Positions 1 through 9,018 of a DNA stretch of 64,000 nucleotides are shown piece after piece. A model generated the notes under the pieces. The model did not search any database, was not told the origin of the DNA, and saw nothing but the letters and a program-made list of their open reading frames with translations. Position 1 is the first letter of the stretch, and each line of letters starts with the position of its first letter. The position numbers and the translations under genes were made by a program. Source of the DNA: Opitutales bacterium UBA5694 (lineage in GTDB: Bacteria > Verrucomicrobiota > Verrucomicrobiia > Opitutales > Opitutaceae); the NCBI GenBank assembly GCA_002420185.1, contig DIHO01000020.1:141127-205126 (forward strand). The letters are read 5' to 3'.

Positions 1-163
1 GGCCGAGGTCAGTGTTGGGATGATCACGCAGATAGGACTCAAATATTGGCCCGTCGAGCCCTGCCATTGCGAAAAGCCAAAGCACGAATACTCTAGTTTC
101 TAGATCATATCGTAATCGGCGTCCTCGAACTGAGCTGCTCGAGCTTACACCGCGTATCGCAGG
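1..163 (-). other. Open reading frame at left edge, unassigned
   Basis: The minus strand stays open from the TAG at 164-166 to the window edge, in the same frame as the small membrane gene just upstream. The stretch reads like protein (a hydrophobic run FVLWLFAMAG, then FESYLRDHPNTDLG). An internal ATG at 65-67 could start a downstream gene, but no ribosome-binding sequence precedes it. It may instead be the continuation of the upstream gene beyond an in-frame stop. I do not recognise the family, and the sequence beyond the edge is needed to choose. Confidence 0.2.
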
Positions 164-454
164 CTAAAATACAGTCTGAGAATTTTTAAAGCAGTGCTCC
201 GCAAGAAGAAACGGGAGGCATGGAATCGAAAGGGCCAGGTAACCCAATAGCATAATCCACTTTGAGACCATCAGCACCGTACGTTGGCAAGCAATACGCA
301 AGCCCCATAATAAAGAACTAATAACACTCTCTTCATCGTCCGGATTTAGTGAGGTACCTCCAGACTCACTCATCTGTTCGCCCATGTTAAAGTACAAGAA
401 AGCGAAGGTGGCCGCTAAGGCAACGAAGGATAAGCTAAGAAAATATTTTTTCAT
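164..454 (-). CDS. Small two-helix membrane protein, unknown function
   Basis: A 96-residue frame starting with MKKYF. It has an N-terminal hydrophobic helix (about residues 4-24), an acidic Ser/Gly-rich stretch (about 28-43) and a second hydrophobic segment (about 60-85), so a small inner-membrane protein is plausible. No family is recognised. The frame is followed by further coding-like sequence in the same frame after a TAG, so it could be the 5' part of a gene broken by a stop codon. A second frame across 200-330 is also open for about 40 codons and also looks protein-like. I would accept the gene only with support from homologues. Confidence 0.35.
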   Translation of the reverse strand: MKKYFLSLSFVALAATFAFLYFNMGEQMSESGGTSLNPDDEESVISSLLWGLRIACQRTVLMVSKWIMLLGYLALSIPCLPFLLAEHCFKNSQTVF

Positions 455-572
455 GCAATCTTTTTTCGAAAACTTCTAATATTTCTAACAAGACCGTTCA
501 TTGAAATTTCGTATGCTTTTTTATTAATACAAAATATTAGTCGTCCGCGTTTTAACGGACCCCTTACGAGTC

Positions 573-2129
573 CTAATCTTCTGCACTACCCCACCACCGA
601 GCATTGCCTGCCGGCTCCCATTCAGGATCGAGAAACTCAGCATGCTGCTGTTCGAGCGCCTCCATCTTTGCTGTTCGGGTATTCTCGATCTTCCGGTCGA
701 ACCGCTCCTTACTGTAACGAGGATCACGGGCGGGAAATCTCGCTCCCGTATCCGCCAACCAGTGATTTAGTCGTTTTTGCATTTCGCTGACTTTTTCTGG
801 ATACGCGGCAGCAACATTATTGACCTCACCCATATCATTTATGAGATTATACAGCTCAACCCGGCCATCTTCATGGTAGTAGATTAGCTTCCACTCTTGC
901 GAACGAATGATCGATGACGGCTCCCCTCCCTGGTTTCCGTAATGCGGATAATGCCAATAGAGAGCCCGCTCGGGAATGTTCTTTCCGCTCAGCACAGGAA
1001 CCAAGCTTACCCCATCAACGTGTTGCTCGGGCCTGAGCGGCAAACCGGCTAACTCCAACATGGTGGGATAGAAGTCCATCCCAATAGCAAGTACATCCGA
1101 GGAGGCGCCTGGCTTTGTCAGACCCGGAACATGAATAATATAAGGTTCGCGAATACCTCCTTCCCATTGCCTTCCTTTGCCCCCGCGAAAGGGCAAAAGG
1201 CTCGTTGAATAGGCGTCACCCGTTGTTACTCCCCCATTATCGGAGGTAAAAATGACGACCGTATTCTTATCAAGCCCCGTCTCCTTCAACTTCGCCATTA
1301 CAATACCCACCGCCGTATCAAGCGATTCCATCATTCCCGCATAAATTGGGTTGTCCTGCACCTGACGCACGGGAAGCCGACGATCGAACTTAAAGCGAGT
1401 ATCGTTTCCGGTAAGGCCCATTTTTTTTGCCTTTTCGACGTACTTATTGCGGAGCGCTTCCGTGGTTTGGATGGGTCCGTGAACCGTATAGAAAGAGAGA
1501 TAGGCTAAAAACGGCTCGTCCCGACTCGACTCAATAAATGACGCTGTTTCATTGGCCAAACGCAGCGTAAGGAGCTCTCCATCAGGCCCGCTTTCCAATC
1601 TCGGATTGTCCCATGGAGCGAAATAGCCACCCATTGGGGAGCCCTTGTCCCAACCTCCTTTATTGATCATGAAGCCGTGATCCTCAGGCCACGATCCCTT
1701 GGTACCGATATGCCACTTCCCGGCGTAAAACGTCGTGTAACCCCCATCCCGGAGGGCCTCAGCAACGGTAATGTCTTCATGAGGAAGGTTCCAGACATAC
1801 TCCGCTGGCAGTACGAGGTCATCCCTTTGCCAATCCATCCCCGTCTTCGCTCCAATCCAATCAGTAATGCCATGTCGGGGCGGTGCCTTGCCTGTCATAA
1901 TACTGGCTCGGGAGGGACTGCATACCTGGCAGGCCGCATATCCATTATCAAATCGCATCCCGGAAGCAGCTAAGGCGTCAATGTGCGGCGTTTCATAAAA
2001 CTCACTGCCATTGTACCCCAAGTCTCCGAAACCAAGATCATCCACGAGGAAAAACACAAAGTTGCGCTGTTCCGCCTTCGCGTTTACCGCCAGTAGGCAG
2101 ATCAACACTAAAATAGCATACTTTACCAT
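573..2129 (-). CDS. Secreted arylsulfatase (sulfatase family S1)
   Basis: A 518-residue formylglycine-dependent sulfatase that would hydrolyse sulfate esters, probably on polysaccharide-derived sugars. A signal peptide covers about residues 1-19 (ends AKA). The alkaline-phosphatase-fold metal site starts at FLVDDLG, and the modification motif is C70-S-P-S-R74 followed by MTG, so Cys70 is the residue to be converted to formylglycine. GKWH and the metal-site SDNGG are both present. The C-terminal subdomain carries the usual EWKLIYY and ELYNL strands. It ends with about 60 extra, charged residues. Substrate cannot be told from sequence. It lies upstream, on the same strand, of the small membrane gene and downstream of a broken sulfatase. 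Confidence 0.93.
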   Translation of the reverse strand: MVKYAILVLICLLAVNAKAEQRNFVFFLVDDLGFGDLGYNGSEFYETPHIDALAASGMRFDNGYAACQVCSPSRASIMTGKAPPRHGITDWIGAKTGMDWQRDDLVLPAEYVWNLPHEDITVAEALRDGGYTTFYAGKWHIGTKGSWPEDHGFMINKGGWDKGSPMGGYFAPWDNPRLESGPDGELLTLRLANETASFIESSRDEPFLAYLSFYTVHGPIQTTEALRNKYVEKAKKMGLTGNDTRFKFDRRLPVRQVQDNPIYAGMMESLDTAVGIVMAKLKETGLDKNTVVIFTSDNGGVTTGDAYSTSLLPFRGGKGRQWEGGIREPYIIHVPGLTKPGASSDVLAIGMDFYPTMLELAGLPLRPEQHVDGVSLVPVLSGKNIPERALYWHYPHYGNQGGEPSSIIRSQEWKLIYYHEDGRVELYNLINDMGEVNNVAAAYPEKVSEMQKRLNHWLADTGARFPARDPRYSKERFDRKIENTRTAKMEALEQQHAEFLDPEWEPAGNARWWGSAED

Positions 2130-2360
2130 TCCAACCGCTTATCTCATTGACTAGGCCATTTCAAAACAAAATGTCGATACAGCGGTGAGAAATCTCTTGT
2201 CGAGTTCACACGACCTTGACTGGGCTTCGTTTTGCGAAGCCTCATGTCCATACTGCATCCAAATGGAAGCTCCCAACAAGTTGTTTGGATATTCGCCTAA
2301 ATTAGCCTATCTCCGAGGCGGTAATTTGAAATGGAAGTCACTGCTTTTGTGAGAATCTGA

Positions 2361-2848
2361 TTACAAATCGGAACGAGCCGAATCTAGCTCCCGGTTGATA
2401 GCTGCTTTCAAACGAGAAGTAATTTCTGGATACTGATAGGAAAGCTCGATTCGCTCTTCGTTGTCGTCATGGATATTGTAGAGCTGGAAATGGTTTTTCT
2501 TTCGATCGATCTCTATGAGCTTCCACCCGTCCTGGACTATCAAAGCACTACTCTCCTTCCGTTCGAACAGGTTGTTGAAGACAAAATAGTCGTTTTCAGC
2601 CCTTGCCAGAGAAAAAAACAAAGGATGATCCAGGAAACCTTTAACACGTGTCATCTTAATGAGTTCGATGAAATTTCTTCTTGTCGGAAACCCAGTTTTG
2701 CAAACCGATCGGTCTTTATACCTTTTACCCCAGTAAATTGCTTAGAAGACAAATTGAATCGCTTTAACGTAGAGAGTAAGTTTTGGGAAGACAAGAACGG
2801 GGCTAACGCTATACTAAGGACAAGGCTTATGACGGGATAGCTTTTCAT
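2361..2848 (-). pseudogene. Sulfatase remnant with internal deletion
   Basis: Two short minus-strand frames overlap by four bases (ATGA at 2651-2654). The upstream one (2651-2848) begins with a signal-peptide-like sequence (MKSYPVISLVLSIALA) and has an IKTDRFAKLGF stretch reminiscent of the sulfatase N-terminus. The downstream one (2361-2654) matches a sulfatase C-terminal subdomain: DGWKLIEID, FQLYNIHDD, then YPEITSRLKAAI. The roughly 300 residues that should lie between, including the catalytic Cys motif and most of the metal site, are missing. This is best read as an internally deleted sulfatase gene lying between two intact ones. The C-terminal match is clear; the N-terminal match is weaker. 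Confidence 0.7.
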
Positions 2849-3120
2849 GTACCCACTCGTCTACTTAATCGCAAAACGGCGTAATCCGAATTCCGATCAT
2901 CAAGATGTACATCACCAAACGCTCCGTGACAATCATCACCCGACCCGTTCTCAGCACTTATCACTGGTTCGGGAAACACTCGCAACCCCAAACGACAATC
3001 GGGCGACCAACATCTATAAAGCGAGCCCAAACGAATCCTAATGGCGAAAAACGATTCCACTTTTGGAAAAGCAGCTCGGCCTTTGAAGCTGTCCAATATT
3101 TCAAAGACTCTCGGAGAAAC

Positions 3121-4680
3121 TTATCGAATCCCCGAAACTTTCGGACGCTCGGGAGGCAATAGAACTTTCGCTATGGGTACGAAGTCGTCCGCTAAGATAC
3201 GATTTCCTGAAAGTGTGTATCCATCAGGTGCTTTTTCAATTTCCTCGAATTTCACCCGATCAACCCGGGCGACAAGCTCTTCTCGAAATTGCCTCACTAT
3301 TTTCACGTACTTCGGATCGTAGGCAAGATTCGTGTATTCCCCTTTATCATTTCTATGGTCATATAATTCCTCGAGGCTATTCCACTCATAATAAATATAA
3401 CGGTACCGCTCCCCTCGGAGGGCATGACCCGTTACATTTCGAGGAAACGTGAAACTGGTCAAGGCACTGTGCTTTCTTTTTGAAAGGGGGTTCCTCAACA
3501 AGGGGACTACGCTGACCCCATCACAATGCTCGGGGATATCATAACCCGCCAGATCGACTAAACTAGGATACACATCCAACAAACTGACGGGTTGGGTAAC
3601 CACTGATCCCGGCTTGCTCACTCCCGGTGCTCGAACAAAGAGGGGCACACGAGTAGATTCCTCCCAAAGGGTGAACTTCTCCCAGTTTTCCTTTTCGCCA
3701 ATGTGCATTCCGTGATCCGACCATAGAACGACGATCGTCTCATCAGCTTTCCCCGACTCATCAAGGGCTTTCAGCAGCCTCCCTATCTGGGCATCCGCGA
3801 AACTTATCGAAGCCAGGTATGCTTGAACCACGTGTTTCCACTGCTGGTTTTCCAGAACGAACTTGTGCCAGCCACGACGCGTGTGAACAAGGGCATCTTG
3901 TAAGTCGTTTTCCTCAATCTCCAAATCCGGTATATCCTCGATTGGATACAGGTCGAAATACTTTTGCGGCACTTCCCATGGCATGTGAGGACGAAAAATC
4001 CCACAAGCCAGATAAAGTGGCTTGTCTCGTTTCCGCATCAGCTCATAGCGGACCCAACTCACAGTTTGGTGGTCGGACATTTTCTCGTCTCGGACCTGAA
4101 TGGGACCCCACGTAAACCACTTGTGTCGTCCCCCCTTCCATAAGTCTGGGTTAATCGCCTTTTCCGGGGCGCTCATCTGGTAGGGCATCGGCACAGCAAG
4201 ACTGGGATAGTAAAAGTCCCATCCATCAGGGTCAGCTTGATTCGACGTTAGCCACGGTGGAGCCAACGAATGGTATATCTTTCCGCCAGCCAAATTTTCA
4301 TATCCGCGGTTCTTGAAAAACTGCTCTACGGTCTCGATGTCCTTCAGCATCGGTATTTCGCGCCATTCAGGCCCATCATACCAAACATTTTGCATTACTC
4401 CTGTCTTCGAGGGTTGCACTCCTGACATGATGGCCAGCCGAGAAGCCGCACATGCAGGCGATGCACAGTGAGCGTTAGTAAATGTGGCGGACTCCGCGGC
4501 CAATCGGTCCAGATTTGGCGTTTTAGCGATATCCATTCCTCCCAACGGGCCAATCCAGTCATTCATGTCATCAATCGCGATAAACAGCACGTTGGGCTGC
4601 TTGGCTACCAATATTGAAAGGCTTAGTACGGGAGAAAGCCCCTGCACTATGATTAAGGTGACAATTCTAAATTTCCTCAT
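3121..4680 (-). CDS. Sulfatase, iduronate-2-sulfatase-like, with CAASR motif
   Basis: A 519-residue S1-family sulfatase when started at the ATG at 4678-4680 (MRKFRIV). A longer start at 4731 would add 17 polar residues in front of the signal peptide and is less likely. The signal sequence covers about residues 1-25 and the metal motif is FIAIDDMNDW. The maturation motif is C77-A-A-S-R81, with Ala in place of the usual Pro but Cys and Arg retained. GKIYH, RPHMPW and WSDHGMHIGEK match the iduronate-2-sulfatase-like branch (about S1_7). The likely role is removal of sulfate from a uronic acid or similar sugar in the periplasm or outside the cell. The SMP-30-like gene diverges from it across 4681-4852. 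Confidence 0.9.
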   Translation of the reverse strand: MRKFRIVTLIIVQGLSPVLSLSILVAKQPNVLFIAIDDMNDWIGPLGGMDIAKTPNLDRLAAESATFTNAHCASPACAASRLAIMSGVQPSKTGVMQNVWYDGPEWREIPMLKDIETVEQFFKNRGYENLAGGKIYHSLAPPWLTSNQADPDGWDFYYPSLAVPMPYQMSAPEKAINPDLWKGGRHKWFTWGPIQVRDEKMSDHQTVSWVRYELMRKRDKPLYLACGIFRPHMPWEVPQKYFDLYPIEDIPDLEIEENDLQDALVHTRRGWHKFVLENQQWKHVVQAYLASISFADAQIGRLLKALDESGKADETIVVLWSDHGMHIGEKENWEKFTLWEESTRVPLFVRAPGVSKPGSVVTQPVSLLDVYPSLVDLAGYDIPEHCDGVSVVPLLRNPLSKRKHSALTSFTFPRNVTGHALRGERYRYIYYEWNSLEELYDHRNDKGEYTNLAYDPKYVKIVRQFREELVARVDRVKFEEIEKAPDGYTLSGNRILADDFVPIAKVLLPPERPKVSGIR

Positions 4681-4852
4681 ATCTCTCGCTTCACTGATTA
4701 TCTTTTCTACAAAACCCATCGTTTCTGGCAAGCCAACTTACGTGGCGTAGAGGGCAACCCGGCGAACCGGATCTTCCTCTAAGAGAGTGCCCAAAGCCCT
4801 TAGATCGCACATTCCGACTTGTCCCAAATATTGAATGCTCTATGCCGCTACT

Positions 4853-5806
4853 ATGTTCGCTATCCCAAAAATATTTCCTGAACACGAGCTTCCCAATGAG
4901 GAGCAACTTCAATCTGGAATTGAAGTAGTCGACGAATGCTTTCGCGAACTCGTTTCCGAAGTGCCCGAAGTTCGTCGACATTGGAAAGGAGCCGAGTGGT
5001 CGGAGGGAGCTGTCTATCTTCCCCAACAAAACATTATCGTATGGTCGGACATCCCTAACAATCGCATGCTCCAATTCGATCCAGAATCCAGCGAGACGAC
5101 GGTCTTTCGGGAACCATCGAACTTCACTAACGGAAACACAATCGATCGAGAGGGTCGCCTTATCACCGCCACCCATCTTACCCATTGCGTATCCAGAACC
5201 GAACACGATGGATCTATCACAATCCTAGTCGACCGCTACAAAGGGAAGCGGCTCAACTCGCCTAACGACGTCGTCGTTAAGTCCGACGGAACTATCTGGT
5301 TCACGGACCCGCCTTATGGAATTTTGTCTAATCGGGAGGGCGAAAAACGGGATCCCGAACTGGAGGGCAATTTTGTTTATCGGCTCGATCCAGAGTCGAG
5401 CGATCTAAGCATCGTCGCCAACTCGATGGACCGCCCAAACGGGCTCGCCTTCTCTCCAGATGAATCGAGACTTTACGTATCGGATACTGGATTACCTGGG
5501 AATATTTCTCTATTCGATTTGAAAGACTGCGGCACTCGTATCCAAAATCAAAGAGAATTTATAAAACTTTCACCCGGTTTATCCGACGGATTCCGCTGCG
5601 ATGTTCAAGGCAACATCTGGACTAGTGCGGGCGATGGAATCCAGTGTTTCTCGCCAGATGCGGCACTCCTCGGCAAGATTCTGATCCCCGAACTCAGGTG
5701 CGCCAACTGCTGTTTTGGCGGACCCGACAGAAAAACCCTATACGTCGCAGGAGACACCTCGCTCTATTCGGTTGAACTCGCAGTCGCTGGCACATCGATT
5801 GATTAA
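4853..5806 (+). CDS. SMP-30/gluconolactonase-like beta-propeller lactonase
   Basis: A protein of about 317 residues of the SMP-30/gluconolactonase/LRE-like family, six-bladed propellers that bind Ca2+ or Zn2+ and usually hydrolyse sugar lactones. Family signatures are visible: EGAVYLP and the WSDIPNNR blade, GNTIDREGRL, LNSPNDVVVKSDGTIWFTDPPYG, RPNGLAFSPDE and LYVSDTG. The ATG at 4853 (MFAIPKIF) is preferred. An upstream ATG at 4835 would add six residues. There is no signal peptide, so a cytosolic enzyme is expected. It is the only plus-strand gene between two minus-strand sulfatases, and lactone opening in the oxidation of a released sugar is a reasonable role. A broken membrane gene follows directly. 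Confidence 0.88.
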   Translation: MFAIPKIFPEHELPNEEQLQSGIEVVDECFRELVSEVPEVRRHWKGAEWSEGAVYLPQQNIIVWSDIPNNRMLQFDPESSETTVFREPSNFTNGNTIDREGRLITATHLTHCVSRTEHDGSITILVDRYKGKRLNSPNDVVVKSDGTIWFTDPPYGILSNREGEKRDPELEGNFVYRLDPESSDLSIVANSMDRPNGLAFSPDESRLYVSDTGLPGNISLFDLKDCGTRIQNQREFIKLSPGLSDGFRCDVQGNIWTSAGDGIQCFSPDAALLGKILIPELRCANCCFGGPDRKTLYVAGDTSLYSVELAVAGTSID

Positions 5807-5824
5807 GCGGCAAGGAGTTAAACA

Positions 5825-5922
5825 ATGAATAAGAATCTGACAGACCGACTTAACTTTTCTTTCGGTGGTTCGTGCTGTTCGCAGCCGTCATACTCGTTAT
5901 GGGATTTAGCGAGTACCAATAG
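5825..5922 (+). pseudogene. Remnant of the N-terminus of a membrane protein
   Basis: Just after the SMP-30-like gene, a good ribosome-binding sequence (aaggag at about 5812-5817) precedes an ATG at 5825. The first frame reads MNKNLTDRLNFSF. A one-base frame change then gives RWFVLFAAVILVMGFSEYQ and a stop at 5920-5922. Joined, this looks like a cytosolic N-terminus plus first membrane helix of a transporter, cut short. SMP-30 genes often sit next to sugar-acid transporters, which fits, but the transporter family cannot be named from so little. Confidence 0.35.
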
Positions 5923-5980
5923 GTTAATTCAAAATGTTATAACCTGTGATACCCGTGTCATCCCTGTTTAAACACCTTAT

Positions 5981-7420
5981 CTACTCCACTTGACGTTTCA
6001 ATCGACCGAGATACTCATAACTATCGAACGCATCACCCCCACCGAGCACTCGTGGGTCTTCTGATTTCTTGAGCTCTTTGAAAAGCTGTGATTTCAAACG
6101 CTTCATCGTATCCGCGTATTCAGGACGACCTGCTACATTGTGGATTTGATAAGGATCGAGACGAATATCGTATAGTTCGTCGGCCGGCCGCAAACCACAC
6201 GATAGTTGATAGTAAATCTCCATATCAGGATCATCCTTGTTGTCTATGATGTAGGACTTGGTCGGGCTCGTATCAATGTCCATAAATATGGGGCCGTTGT
6301 AGCTGCCATCGGGGTGGCCCGCGGGCCACCGCTCGGGTTTGAAATTATGGATGTATAAAAAATCATCCGTGCGGATCGCTCGCATGGGCGTACCACCCGG
6401 GTGGTCCATCTGAGCTAGTGTATGCCGCTCTTTTCCCGTTAAAACAAAATCCCGATCTGTCTCAACGCGACCCTGTTTGCCAGACTTCAACATTGAAAGC
6501 AGAGATCGACCCGTTGTTCCTTTCAACGCCCTTAATCCAGCCGCTTCCAAAAAGGTTGGTGCTAGATCCGTGGTGCTAACAAAGTCGCTCACAACTCGGT
6601 TTTCAGGAATAGACTTATGCCACTTCACAGCTAGAGGAACCCGGGCCCCATAGTCATACAAATTCGATTTTCCGCGTGGAAAGGGCCAGCCATGATCACC
6701 GGTCATCACCACAATCGTATTTTCCAATTCCCCTTTTTCCTCTAGCAAGGACAGGGCTTCTCCGACCTGACGGTCAAAACGCTGCACCTCATAATAATAG
6801 TCTAGAATGTCAGTGCGGATCGTTTCCGAGTCAGGATAGAACGGCGGCACCTCTACGTCTTCCAATTTCATGCCCGAGCGCAACCCAGATTGCCATTTGT
6901 AAGACCGATGGGGATCTGAGGTTCCAAACCAGAAACAGAAGGGCTGGTCCTTGGGACGTTCTTTAAGAAACTGGTCCAAGCCCTGGAACTTCTTGCCAGC
7001 CACTTCTTTTCCATGATCGGATCCAGGGCCGAACGCCTTTCGATATGACCCGACAAAGTAGCCCGCCTCTTTCAGAGCTTGAGCGTAAGTGGGAAAACCT
7101 TCCGGATAATTACTCCAAAGATTGCCCCCCTCTTTTAAACGCCAATGATACTGGCCCGTGAGAATCGCATTCCGTGAGGGAGTGCACGAGGGTGAGGAAA
7201 CAAAGGCGTTGGTAAATAAAACGCCATTCGTTGCTATACTATCGAAAGTGGGCGTTTTGACAACACTGTCCCCGTATGCACTCGTATGCGGCCAGCCCCA
7301 ATCATCCGCAATGGCGAAGAGGATATTGGGCCGATCGGACTGAGCTCTTGAGAGGGAAGCAAGGAACCCAAGGATAAGAAATACTGTTAACGAAATGGTG
7401 AGGGAACGAAACCTTAACAT
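5981..7420 (-). CDS. Sulfatase, N-sulfoglucosamine sulfohydrolase-like
   Basis: A 479-residue exported sulfatase. The signal peptide spans about residues 1-26 (ends SRA), followed by RPNILFAIADDWGWPH. The maturation motif C79-T-P-S-R83 is canonical. The short segment GSYRKAFGPG, the FGTSDPHRSY stretch and TGDHGWPFPRGKSNLYDYG resemble the heparan N-sulfatase (SGSH, about S1_8) branch. The C-terminal region ends with ELYDIRLDPYQIHNV. It may remove N- or O-linked sulfate from glucosamine-like sugars, but this is inference from resemblance. It is a single gene, flanked by about 175 bases towards the SMP-30 gene and about 255 bases towards the aldo/keto reductase. Confidence 0.9.
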   Translation of the reverse strand: MLRFRSLTISLTVFLILGFLASLSRAQSDRPNILFAIADDWGWPHTSAYGDSVVKTPTFDSIATNGVLFTNAFVSSPSCTPSRNAILTGQYHWRLKEGGNLWSNYPEGFPTYAQALKEAGYFVGSYRKAFGPGSDHGKEVAGKKFQGLDQFLKERPKDQPFCFWFGTSDPHRSYKWQSGLRSGMKLEDVEVPPFYPDSETIRTDILDYYYEVQRFDRQVGEALSLLEEKGELENTIVVMTGDHGWPFPRGKSNLYDYGARVPLAVKWHKSIPENRVVSDFVSTTDLAPTFLEAAGLRALKGTTGRSLLSMLKSGKQGRVETDRDFVLTGKERHTLAQMDHPGGTPMRAIRTDDFLYIHNFKPERWPAGHPDGSYNGPIFMDIDTSPTKSYIIDNKDDPDMEIYYQLSCGLRPADELYDIRLDPYQIHNVAGRPEYADTMKRLKSQLFKELKKSEDPRVLGGGDAFDSYEYLGRLKRQVE

Positions 7421-7676
7421 AACCTAAACCTAAGGTTTCCAACCGTCGAATCAATCCTCAAAGGACATCAACCTTACCTCTAAATGACACACCTAGATCA
7501 TTTTTCCATTGGGAATTCCTAAAGGCATGGCTTCGAAGGCCCGTCGAACCGAAGAGGTCGAGCTAAGGTTTGGGGATGGTGTGGGATGTGGGACCCGAGC
7601 TACGACTCGCCGGACTGGCGAACCCTGAACCCGACGCCAAAACTCTTAAAAACCAGAAATAAAACCTGCTCTGCAA

Positions 7677-8585
7677 TCACGGTACCGACTGGCCTTTAGC
7701 TGCCTCCCAGATCGCGTACCAGTCCTCGCGCTCTAATTGGATCGCGCCTCCTTTGGTGCCGCTGGTAATCCGGTCGATTTTGTTCGTTCCAAGGATAACA
7801 GTTGGGTTAGCGGGAACCGCTAAGACCCACGCATAGACCAACGCGTCCAGAGGAGCCTCTCCATATTTTGGCGATAGGCTGGTCAATTTATCCCTTAATC
7901 GCTTCTCGGCTCCACCTTTTCCGCTAAAAAGGGCCCCTCCCCCTAGAGGTGACCATGCCATGGGGCGCACCTTTTTTTGCAGACACTGGTCAAAAGACCC
8001 ATCATAGAGAGGATCCATACATAGCGGGCTAAACTCAACCTGATTAGTTGCGAGCTTTCCATCCATCAGCTGGTCCAAAGTTTCAAATTGATATATCGTA
8101 TAATTGGATACACCGACATTTCTAACTTTTCCTTCATCGATAAGTTGCTGCAACCCACGAGCAGTATCCTCAGGATGGGTCAACCAATCAGGCCGGTGCA
8201 CCAGAAAAAGATCGATCGTGTCGATCCCCAACAATCGGAGAGATTTTTCCGCACAATGAACAAGGTTTTTGCTCGACGAGTCGTACTGTGGAATCGACGC
8301 ATGGGACTTTTCTCTCGAAGGAACATTTATCCCCGCTTTCGTAACAATCTTGAACCGGTTGAGTAGCTCTGGGTCAGACTTCAAAGTATTACCCACAGCT
8401 TCCTCGACATGGTAGTCTCCATAAATTTCTGCCGTATCTATAGTATTGATATTATTTTCCAAACACTTGTGAAACCGCCGAACCAACGCCTCACAAGAAA
8501 GAGGTTGCTCGCCATCGAGGATGCGCCAGGTACCATAGGCGAAGTCGCCAAGGTCATAACGTAAGTGGTCACTATTTTCCTTCAT
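7677..8585 (-). CDS. Aldo/keto reductase
   Basis: A cytosolic NADPH-dependent oxidoreductase with a TIM-barrel fold, about 302 residues. The family core is clear: GTWRI at the first strand, then NINTIDTAEIYGDYHVEEAVG holding the catalytic Asp and Tyr, the catalytic Lys in KIVTKAG, LFLVHRPDW with the His, VGVSNYT, and PVILGTNK-type cofactor residues near the end. Overall it resembles the E. coli YdhF group. The ATG at 8583-8585 is chosen because a GTG start at 8636 would add 17 residues that are not part of the barrel. The substrate is unknown and no operon partner is evident. Confidence 0.88.
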   Translation of the reverse strand: MKENSDHLRYDLGDFAYGTWRILDGEQPLSCEALVRRFHKCLENNINTIDTAEIYGDYHVEEAVGNTLKSDPELLNRFKIVTKAGINVPSREKSHASIPQYDSSSKNLVHCAEKSLRLLGIDTIDLFLVHRPDWLTHPEDTARGLQQLIDEGKVRNVGVSNYTIYQFETLDQLMDGKLATNQVEFSPLCMDPLYDGSFDQCLQKKVRPMAWSPLGGGALFSGKGGAEKRLRDKLTSLSPKYGEAPLDALVYAWVLAVPANPTVILGTNKIDRITSGTKGGAIQLEREDWYAIWEAAKGQSVP

Positions 8586-9018
8586 TTCTTGTAATCTAAA
8601 CTTCTTATAAAATTCCTCATGGAAGGAGCTTTTCACATCGAGAACACAACACGCATAACCCCCAATGCGAACAAAAAAGGCACAATAATTCTCTTATGTA
8701 GCATCCCCGAAGCAACTCAAGGTAGCTGGCAAACGTCGAGTGCTGGTTGGGGTCGCATCCAATTTGATGCAATTGTGTACCTCAGCCGTTCGGCTATAGC
8801 CCTTCGATCGGAACACAAACAAATCCTTAACTAAGATAATCGCTCGAAAGCAACATCATTTGATTCAAGGCGACCTCATTTTGGAAGTCGATCGTGGTTA
8901 CCATACCAATCATTTAATCACCTTGGCTGGAAACCAGGCACAAATCGGGAATGTGGCGTAAGAGAAAACACCCGTCCGCTTCAGTCTAATTCCATGACTT
9001 CGCCAGCTTACACGAGTC
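8586..9018. other. Intergenic region without recognised gene
   Basis: About 430 bases lie between the start of the aldo/keto reductase gene and the end of the DapA-like gene. A 71-codon plus-strand frame (8619-8834) has no recognisable features and no good start context. No tRNA, strong hairpin or remnant was recognised. The part next to 8585 presumably holds the aldo/keto reductase promoter. Confidence 0.5.

Noticed and set aside
2223..2241. Hairpin ggcttcg/cgaagcc as a terminator
   Set aside because: Seven-base stem without a T run on either strand; too weak to call.
2845..3096. An 83-codon minus-strand frame between sulfatases
   Set aside because: No signal peptide, motif or plausible start context; competing frames on the other strand look equally random.
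7560..7640. Sequence acccgagctacgactcgccggactggcg as a third copy of the palindromic repeat
   Set aside because: Arms differ from those of the two real copies and only a short stem (cgcc/ggcg) is present.
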